Below, one piece after another: positions 1-4,467 of a stretch of 6,966 nt of DNA. The DNA is taken from contig JALONY010000082.1 in the NCBI GenBank assembly GCA_025454715.1, forward strand, positions 1-6,966. Direction: 5' to 3'. The number at the start of each line of letters is the position of its first letter. Position 1 is the stretch's first letter. The notes under the pieces are model-generated. The model saw only the letters and a list, made by a program, of their open reading frames with translations, was not told where the DNA came from and made no database searches. The position numbers and the translations under genes were made by a program. Source of the DNA: Anaerolineae bacterium (GTDB lineage Bacteria > Chloroflexota > Anaerolineae > Aggregatilineales > Phototrophicaceae).

Positions 1-971
1 CTGCCGCGCTTACTGCCGCTTTCGGCGTAGCGGTGGGCATCGGCGGCCTGTGCCAGCGCAAAGGTCTTATCGACCAAGGGGCACAGCACCCCCGCCTCGG
101 CCAATGCCCGCACCTGCTCGAGGTCGTCCAGTGTCTCGGACGACAGGGCGCACACCACACGCTGAGCGTTGCGGCGGGTCTGGAACATCTGGCGCACCTG
201 TTTCATCTTGAAGCTGGCCAGCAGGTAGATGCCCTGCGGCGCCAAAACCCGCTGGACGTGGCTAAAGGCCGATTTGCCCAGCACATCGAACACGACATCG
301 TAGCGCGCCGCGCCCGCCGTGAAGTCTTGGCGGGTGTAGTCGATGGCCTCATCAGCGCCCAAAGCGCGCACATAGCCGAGGCGTGGGGTGCTGCACGTGC
401 CGGTGACGTGTGCGCCGTAGTGCTTGGCGAGCTGCACGGCTGCCGCCCCGATGCCGCCTGATGCGCCGTGGATAAGCACCCGTTGCCCGTGGCGGATGTC
501 GGCTTTGCGCAATAGGCTTTGCGCGGTCAATGCACCATACGGCAGGGCGGCGGCTTGCTCATGGGTCAGGTTGGCGGGCTTGCGGGTGATGAGGCCGTCC
601 TCGGCCATGCACACGTATTCGGCGTGCGCGCCCAGCGCTTGGCCACGGTAACCGAACACCTCATCGCCGACCTTGAAGCGTGTGACGGCGCTCCCGACCG
701 ACTCGATGACGCCTGAAAACTCGGCGCCGAGGATGGGTTGTTTGGGGGCGTTCAGCCCAAACGAGAAGCGCGCCATCAGCCACAACACGGCAGGCATGTG
801 GAACTGCTTGGCAGTCATGTTGCCGAAGTTACGCGCCATCAGGTCGCCGAAGCCGACGCTGGCGGCGTGGACGCGGACGCGCACCTCGTTGGGCTTGGGG
901 GTTGGGGTCTCGGCCTCGCCGAGCTGGACGACATCGGGGGAACCGTATTGGGTGTAGCGTGCGGCTTGCAT
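1..971 (-). CDS. NAD(P)-dependent MDR oxidoreductase, quinone-oxidoreductase-like, zinc-less (3' end cut by window)
   Basis: This gene reads from an ATG at 971 to the left edge, giving 323 complete codons with no stop. The N-terminal part (about 1-130) is the GroES-like catalytic domain of medium-chain dehydrogenases. The Rossmann domain follows, with the nucleotide-binding loop GASGGIG at residues 169-175 in HGASGGIGAAAVQLAKHYGA, and GADEAIDYT at 205-213. The GHE zinc signature is replaced by GAEFSG (82-87) and no catalytic cysteine is present near residue 40, so I infer a zinc-independent, probably NADPH-using enoyl or quinone reductase-like enzyme; the substrate is unknown. The end HRYAESGSKRG lies close to the family's usual C-terminus (a HKxGNVVI-like tail), so only about 10 residues should be missing. 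An AGGAG ribosome site lies 10 nt before the ATG. It is third in an operon, 20 nt after the XRE gene. Family assignment is strong, exact reaction is not. Confidence 0.9.
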   Translation of the reverse strand, partial: MQAARYTQYGSPDVVQLGEAETPTPKPNEVRVRVHAASVGFGDLMARNFGNMTAKQFHMPAVLWLMARFSFGLNAPKQPILGAEFSGVIESVGSAVTRFKVGDEVFGYRGQALGAHAEYVCMAEDGLITRKPANLTHEQAAALPYGALTAQSLLRKADIRHGQRVLIHGASGGIGAAAVQLAKHYGAHVTGTCSTPRLGYVRALGADEAIDYTRQDFTAGAARYDVVFDVLGKSAFSHVQRVLAPQGIYLLASFKMKQVRQMFQTRRNAQRVVCALSSETLDDLEQVRALAEAGVLCPLVDKTFALAQAADAHRYAESGSKRG

Positions 972-991
972 GATGGGGGTGCTCCTGTGGC

Positions 992-1213
992 CTATTGGCC
1001 GGTTTCGTCGTAGATGAACACGTCTTCGAGGGGGCGCCCAAAGGCGCGGGCGATGCGGAAGGCCAATTCGAGGGTCGGGTAATACTTGGCGTTTTCGATG
1101 GCGACGATGGTTTGGCGGGTGACCGAGACTTTTTCGGCCAAGGCCTGCTGGGTCATCTCGTCGTGCTCGAAGCGTAGCTTGCGGATGGTGTTGCGGATGG
1201 TCGGTTTGCTCAT
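992..1213 (-). CDS. Small XRE/Cro-CI family helix-turn-helix regulator
   Basis: A 73-residue protein that is almost entirely one HTH_3 domain. The HTH spans about residues 20-41: TQQALAEKV as the first helix, then [12 protein letters not shown] holding the recognition helix. The stretch after it ([27 protein letters not shown]) is typical of the short single-domain regulators that contain RQTI.AIE and end in an acidic FIYDE-like tail. In many bacteria such regulators sit next to small membrane proteins, as here: the ATG follows the stop of the four-helix membrane protein by 2 nt, and the oxidoreductase gene follows after 20 nt. GAGG lies 9 nt before the start. There is no ligand-binding domain, so it likely binds DNA as a dimer. 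The two palindromes upstream of the operon (1698-1715 and 1740-1757) are the obvious candidate operators, suggesting autoregulation; this is inference. Whether the membrane protein modulates it cannot be told from sequence. Confidence 0.92.
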   Translation of the reverse strand: MSKPTIRNTIRKLRFEHDEMTQQALAEKVSVTRQTIVAIENAKYYPTLELAFRIARAFGRPLEDVFIYDETGQ

Positions 1214-1215
1214 GG

Positions 1216-1662
1216 TCAGAAGCCTCGGCGATAGAGGGTGAAGCGGACGAGCTCGGAGAACAATTCGGAGCCGATGCCGGTGGCCAGCAAGACGATGAAC
1301 ATGACGCTGGGGGGGTAACCGGCCACCAGCGCCAGCATCGCGCCCATGAAGCCGAGGCCGAACACGTATTGGCCGCCGTTTAGAGCGCGTTGCTCAATCA
1401 GCTTATCGCGCTCGTCCTCGAAATCGGGCTCGGCCTCGCGAGTCAGGATGCCGTCGATGATGCTGAAGAGGATGGTGATCAGGATTTTGGCCACGATGAC
1501 CACCGGGATGAGGACGAGGAAAAACTGCCCCCAAAACCGGAACACTTCGGGCGCGTAGGCGTCACCGGCGGGCAAGCCGGGCAGGCTGTAAACGGCGTAG
1601 ACGGTCGGGATGGCGATGGCACTGGCGATGGAGAGCAGGGTGCGACGTTCTTGGATGGACAT
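1216..1662 (-). CDS. Four-helix membrane protein, DUF2178-like, partner of the XRE regulator
   Basis: A 148-residue integral membrane protein with four predicted helices at about 8-26, 46-70, 97-115 and 118-138. Between helices 2 and 3 is a charged segment, [19 protein letters not shown] (75-93). An (D)ERD..I..(R)A motif just before a paired helix hairpin is characteristic of small DUF2178-type membrane proteins encoded beside short XRE regulators. I recognise that resemblance from pattern only, so the domain name is tentative. The charge distribution suggests both termini and the acidic loop are cytoplasmic. It is the first gene of the operon. The ATG at 1662 is preceded by AAGGA 8 nt upstream (1671-1675), which supports this start. 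Transcription probably starts about 50 bp upstream, within the AT-rich operator region. Function is unknown. Possible roles are sensing membrane or redox state and passing this to the adjacent regulator, or being the product the repressor keeps low. Confidence 0.82.
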   Translation of the reverse strand: MSIQERRTLLSIASAIAIPTVYAVYSLPGLPAGDAYAPEVFRFWGQFFLVLIPVVIVAKILITILFSIIDGILTREAEPDFEDERDKLIEQRALNGGQYVFGLGFMGAMLALVAGYPPSVMFIVLLATGIGSELFSELVRFTLYRRGF

Positions 1663-1670
1663 GGCGAGGT

Positions 1671-1675
1671 TCCTT
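1671..1675 (-). promoter_or_regulatory. Ribosome binding site of the four-helix membrane protein gene
   Basis: The minus strand reads AAGGA, followed by 8 nt and the ATG at 1662. This is good Shine-Dalgarno spacing and supports the chosen start. Confidence 0.7.
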
Positions 1676-1697
1676 GTGATTGGTGAAGCGGACTTTG

Positions 1698-1715
1698 TGT
1701 AAACTATACTTTACA
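1698..1715. promoter_or_regulatory. Operator-like palindrome, site 1 (start-proximal)
   Basis: The plus strand reads TGTAAACTATACTTTACA, an 18-bp palindrome with only one mismatched base pair position per half (TGTAAA-n-TATA-n-TTTACA). Its reverse complement matches site 2 at 16 of 18 positions. It covers the inferred transcription start of the XRE operon, a place where a bound repressor would block transcription. The XRE protein of the same operon is the likeliest ligand (inference). Confidence 0.72.
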
Positions 1716-1716
1716 T

Positions 1717-1745
1717 AGAGTAGCGCAGTGTGTTCTGTATGTCAA
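1717..1745 (-). promoter_or_regulatory. Probable sigma-70-type promoter of the membrane protein/XRE/oxidoreductase operon
   Basis: On the minus strand a perfect -35 hexamer TTGACA lies at 1745-1740, followed by 17 nt and TACTCT at 1722-1717 as a weak -10 (three of six consensus positions). This places the transcription start near 1710 and gives a leader of about 48 nt. The -35 overlaps operator site 2 and the start overlaps site 1. The alternative -10, TATAGT at 1708-1703, matches the consensus better but has no -35 at correct spacing. The existence of a promoter here is more secure than its exact -10. Confidence 0.6.
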
Positions 1746-1757
1746 GTATATTTTACA
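1740..1757. promoter_or_regulatory. Operator-like palindrome, site 2 (start-distal)
   Basis: The plus strand reads TGTCAAGTATATTTTACA; with flanking bases the symmetric arms reach TATGT...ACATA (1738-1759). It matches the reverse complement of site 1 at 16 of 18 positions. The centres of the two sites are 42 bp apart, about four helical turns, so proteins bound at both would face the same side of the DNA. It overlaps the -35 hexamer TTGACA of the operon promoter. Confidence 0.72.
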
Positions 1758-1759
1758 TA

Positions 1760-1774
1760 AAGTCATGTTGACTT
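1760..1774. repeat. Short inverted repeat between terminator and operators
   Basis: AAGTCA-TGT-TGACTT, perfect 6-bp arms around a 3-bp centre, unrelated in sequence to the two 18-bp palindromes. It lies about 50-65 bp upstream of the inferred start of the XRE operon, where activators often bind, and just beyond the terminator of the preceding gene. It could equally be chance in AT-rich DNA. Confidence 0.35.
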
Positions 1775-1779
1775 GGCAT

Positions 1780-1811
1780 AAAAACAGCGCCGGAGGGCGT
1801 CCGGCGCTGTT
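1780..1811 (-). terminator. Intrinsic terminator of the P5C dehydrogenase gene
   Basis: Perfect 12-bp GC-rich stem (1783-1794 with 1800-1811, arm AACAGCGCCGGA) and a 5-nt loop, followed on the minus strand by a run of five T (1784-1780). It begins 27 nt after the dehydrogenase stop codon. On the plus strand no T-run follows, so it works for leftward transcription only. It insulates the downstream XRE operon promoter, whose -35 lies only 35 bp further on. Confidence 0.92.
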
Positions 1812-1838
1812 GATTGAGGGGAGGGGGTGAGGGTTGGC

Positions 1839-3401
1839 TTACAGGCGCTCGGCGGTCGCCTTGGCTTGGGTGAAGTGGTACAGATAATCGGGGCCGCCCG
1901 CCTTGCTGTCGGTGCCGCTCATGTTGAAGCCGCCGAACGGGTGCGCCCCGACCATCGCGCCGGTGCTCTTGCGGTTGAGGTAGAGGTTACCGACGTGGAA
2001 CTCGCGCTTGGCGCGCTCTAGCTTGTGCTGGTCACGGGCATACACCGCGCCGGTCAGCCCGTAGTCGGTATCGTTGGCGATGTGCAGGGCATGATCGAAA
2101 TCACGCGCTTTGATGAGCGCCAGCACGGGGCCGAAAATCTCCTCTTGGGCGATGCGCGCCCGCGAGTCCACCTCGCCGAACACGGTCGGGGCGATGAAAT
2201 ACCCCCCGCTGGGCGTCTCGATGGCGTGGCCGCCCGCCAACAGCACGCCCTCGGTCTTGCCGATGTCGATATAGGACAAGATTTTGCGGTGGGCGGTGGC
2301 ATCGACCACAGGGCCGTTGTAGGTGGTGGGGTCGTGCTCGGGGTTGCCGACGGTGAGCTGGCGGGTCAGCTCGACCACGCGCTGCGCCACCCACTCATAG
2401 ACCGATTCGACGATGACGGCGCGGCTGCCCGCGCTGCATTTTTGACCCTGAAAGCCGAACGCGCTGGCAACGATGCCGCGGGCGGCGGCCTCGAGGTCTG
2501 CCGAGTCGTCCACGACCACCGCGTCTTTGCCGCCCAATTCGGCGATGGTGCGTTTTAGCCACGTTTGGCCGGGCACCAGCGTGCCCGCCTTGGCATAAAT
2601 GCCGACCCCGACGGGGCGACTGCCAGTGAAGGCGATGAAGCGGGTTTGCGGGTGCTCGACCATGCGCGCCCCGACGATGTGCCCGGGGCCGGTGACGAGG
2701 TTGAGGACACCGGCGGGCAAGCCGTTGTCCCAGAACAATTCGCACAGCATCCATGCGATGAGCGGGCTTTGCTCGGCAGGCTTGAGCACCACCGTGTTGC
2801 CGGTCACGAGGGCGGCGCTGGCCATGCCGCAGGTGATGGCACACGGGAAGTTCCACGGCGGGATGACCGCCCCGACCCCCAGCGGGATGTAGGTCAGGGT
2901 GAGGTGTTCGCCCTCGAACGGGGTGAGCTTCGCGCTCGAGTCGGCGATTTCGACCGCGAGGCGGGCGTAATACTCGAGGAAGTCGATGGCTTCGGCGGTG
3001 TCGGCGTCGGCTTCTGACCACGACTTGCCGACCTCCAAGACCATCGCGGCGCTGAACTCGTGCTTGCGGCGGCGCATCTCGGCGGCGGCGCGCAACAAGT
3101 AACCGGCGCGCTCTTGGACGGGGGTGTATTGCCACGTCTTGAAAGCACAGCGGGCAGCCTCGATGGCTTGGTCGGCGTGGCTGGCATCGCCTTGTGCAAA
3201 ATGTGCCAACCGCTCGGAGGGGTTGGAGGGGTTGAGGGTGGGGAAATGCTGCTCGGTGTGGACGGCCTGCCCCCCGATGTGCATCGGATAGGTCTGCCCG
3301 AGGGTGGCGCGGACGGTCTGGAGCGCGGCGCGGAACGCAGCGGCATGGGCAGGATTTGTGAAATCCGTATGAGGCTCGTTTCGGAAGGGGGGAAGCATCA
3401 T
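1839..3401 (-). CDS. rocA: 1-pyrroline-5-carboxylate dehydrogenase (L-glutamate gamma-semialdehyde dehydrogenase)
   Basis: A complete protein of 520 residues (519 from the second Met), close to the roughly 515 usual for RocA-type enzymes. It oxidises L-glutamate gamma-semialdehyde (from P5C) to glutamate with NAD+, the second step of proline (and arginine/ornithine) catabolism in the cytosol. Aldehyde dehydrogenase landmarks appear in order: PPWNFP at 181-186 with the oxyanion Asn184, KPAE with Lys207, the general base Glu288 in AELGGKD, the nucleophile Cys322 in GQKCSAG, and EIFGPV at 421-426. Two motifs point to P5C dehydrogenase: [11 protein letters not shown] (258-268) and [22 protein letters not shown] (479-500). 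No proline dehydrogenase domain is fused and none lies in the window. Two adjacent ATGs (3401 and 3398) are possible starts; the AGGTG ribosome site lies 7 nt before the second and only 4 before the first, and homologues begin M-x-PPFRNEP, so 3398 is favoured. It has its own promoter and terminator. The paralogue PruA/PutA name would also fit the activity. Confidence 0.96.
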   Translation of the reverse strand: MMLPPFRNEPHTDFTNPAHAAAFRAALQTVRATLGQTYPMHIGGQAVHTEQHFPTLNPSNPSERLAHFAQGDASHADQAIEAARCAFKTWQYTPVQERAGYLLRAAAEMRRRKHEFSAAMVLEVGKSWSEADADTAEAIDFLEYYARLAVEIADSSAKLTPFEGEHLTLTYIPLGVGAVIPPWNFPCAITCGMASAALVTGNTVVLKPAEQSPLIAWMLCELFWDNGLPAGVLNLVTGPGHIVGARMVEHPQTRFIAFTGSRPVGVGIYAKAGTLVPGQTWLKRTIAELGGKDAVVVDDSADLEAAARGIVASAFGFQGQKCSAGSRAVIVESVYEWVAQRVVELTRQLTVGNPEHDPTTYNGPVVDATAHRKILSYIDIGKTEGVLLAGGHAIETPSGGYFIAPTVFGEVDSRARIAQEEIFGPVLALIKARDFDHALHIANDTDYGLTGAVYARDQHKLERAKREFHVGNLYLNRKSTGAMVGAHPFGGFNMSGTDSKAGGPDYLYHFTQAKATAERL

Positions 3402-3405
3402 CCGA

Positions 3406-3410
3406 CACCT
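3406..3410 (-). promoter_or_regulatory. Ribosome binding site of the P5C dehydrogenase gene
   Basis: AGGTG on the minus strand. The spacing is 4 nt to the ATG at 3401 and 7 nt to the ATG at 3398, which favours the second ATG as the real start. Confidence 0.55.
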
Positions 3411-3443
3411 ATTTGTGCATTTTGTCTAAATTGAACTGTGAAT

Positions 3444-3452
3444 AGTATACCA
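3444..3452 (-). promoter_or_regulatory. Extended -10 promoter of the P5C dehydrogenase gene
   Basis: The minus strand reads TGGTATACT, which is a TGn extension joined to TATACT (five of six -10 consensus positions). No convincing -35 lies 16-18 bp upstream, as expected when the extended -10 compensates. The start would be near 3437, giving a leader of about 40 nt before the ATG at 3398. The surrounding 70 bp are visibly AT-richer than the flanking genes. Confidence 0.6.
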
Positions 3453-3507
3453 TAAAGCGCGGCGAAAATACCAGTCACAAGGCGGTTTTGAGGGAAGAAG
3501 CGGCGGT

Positions 3508-4467
3508 TTAGAAGCGTTGGGCGCGGCGCGCCGCCCACGCCAGCAAGCCCTCGGTCAGCAAGAGATGGGCGAGGGCGACGCCCAACAAGCCCACCCCGAT
3601 GAACACGCTATAGGGCACATCGCGAAAGACGGTATCGAGCGCACGGGTGTTGACCAACAGCCCGGCATGGTCACCGAGCGCCCCGCTGACCAACAGGACG
3701 GGCAGGGCATTGGCAGGCTGAGCAATGCTGAGACCCGCCTCGGTTTGGCTGAGGACGGCATACCCTGCCAGCCCGCCCAGCACGCCCCAACCGACGCGCA
3801 AGGCAATCAGCACCGCTTGTAGCAGGCCAGCCACCCAGCCGGTGCGGGTGAAGGTGGACAGCAATAGGCCGCTGGCGGCCTCGACCGATAAGCTGGTGAA
3901 GGGCAGGACGAGGCTCATGCCGAGGAGCAGGGCGACCAGCGGCACGCCGAGCGTCCATGGTAACGAGGGCTGTGCCGCCCCGACGATTTGCGCGAGGTAT
4001 TCGCCGCGAAAAGCGGTCAAATCGCGCAAGACGACGCCGGTCAACAGCAGGCGGGGCAGAACCAACATCACGAACGATGACCAGCCGAGGCGGTGGAAGG
4101 TGGCCGCCCACGCGGCGCGCATGGCTTGGCGGGTGCCCCCTGCGGTGGTGCGTACCATGTCCCATGTCCCGTTGCGGCGCAAGCGGTGGAAGGCGTGTAG
4201 GGTGTAGCTGAACACGCTGGCGCTGGCGAGCGCTTGCAAGATGACCAGCAACAACAGGTCATCGGCAGTCGTGGGCTGAGGGGTGACGCCCAGCAACAGC
4301 ACGCTGATGACCGCGAGGAAATAGGCGAGGATGCCCGCCCAGCGCAACCCGAGGAGCCACGACGCGGGCGGCTGGCCGAAGCGCTCCCGCCCGACCAGCA
4401 GGCGCACGGCGGGGTTGGCGAGGGTCATCCATGACGGGACGAGGCCATCCCACAGCTTACCCATCAC
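3508..4467 (-). CDS. Polytopic membrane protein of unknown function, ABC-2 permease-like
   Basis: A 319-residue hydrophobic protein with about six predicted membrane helices, near 38-60, 70-92, 129-148, 170-192, 211-238 and 286-308. Between helices 2 and 3 is a basic loop with RRNGTWDMVRTTAGGTRQAM (97-116). A TW(D/E)-hydrophobic-LR-T element at this spot resembles the loop of ABC-2-type permeases, which usually read G(T/S)WELLxxTP. No ATPase gene lies beside it, so the permease idea is weak, and I do not recognise a named family. The start is either GTG at 4467 or the directly following ATG at 4464. Both lie inside the end of the helicase gene, with overlaps of 11 or 8 nt (ATGGGTAA shared), implying translational coupling. 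GAGG of the helicase reading frame sits 6-9 nt upstream and can serve as ribosome site. No hairpin terminator follows the TAA at 3508-3510, so transcripts may run on into the P5C dehydrogenase gene. Confidence 0.85.
   Translation of the reverse strand: MMGKLWDGLVPSWMTLANPAVRLLVGRERFGQPPASWLLGLRWAGILAYFLAVISVLLLGVTPQPTTADDLLLLVILQALASASVFSYTLHAFHRLRRNGTWDMVRTTAGGTRQAMRAAWAATFHRLGWSSFVMLVLPRLLLTGVVLRDLTAFRGEYLAQIVGAAQPSLPWTLGVPLVALLLGMSLVLPFTSLSVEAASGLLLSTFTRTGWVAGLLQAVLIALRVGWGVLGGLAGYAVLSQTEAGLSIAQPANALPVLLVSGALGDHAGLLVNTRALDTVFRDVPYSVFIGVGLLGVALAHLLLTEGLLAWAARRAQRF

Noticed and set aside
33..461. A 142-codon plus-strand open frame at the left edge
   Set aside because: It lies antisense to the MDR oxidoreductase, whose minus-strand frame is open to the window edge with clear family motifs.
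1783..1811. The hairpin as a bidirectional terminator
   Set aside because: Only the minus strand has a T-run after the stem, and no rightward gene ends here.
2025..2558. A 177-codon plus-strand open frame antisense to the P5C dehydrogenase
   Set aside because: It is a mirror of the coding frame in GC-rich DNA; no recognisable domain and no separate promoter or ribosome site that I could see.
2395..3408. A 337-codon open frame on the minus strand in another frame of the P5C dehydrogenase gene
   Set aside because: Its product is arginine/proline-rich low-complexity sequence typical of an off-frame reading of GC-rich DNA, and the dehydrogenase frame has intact catalytic motifs throughout.
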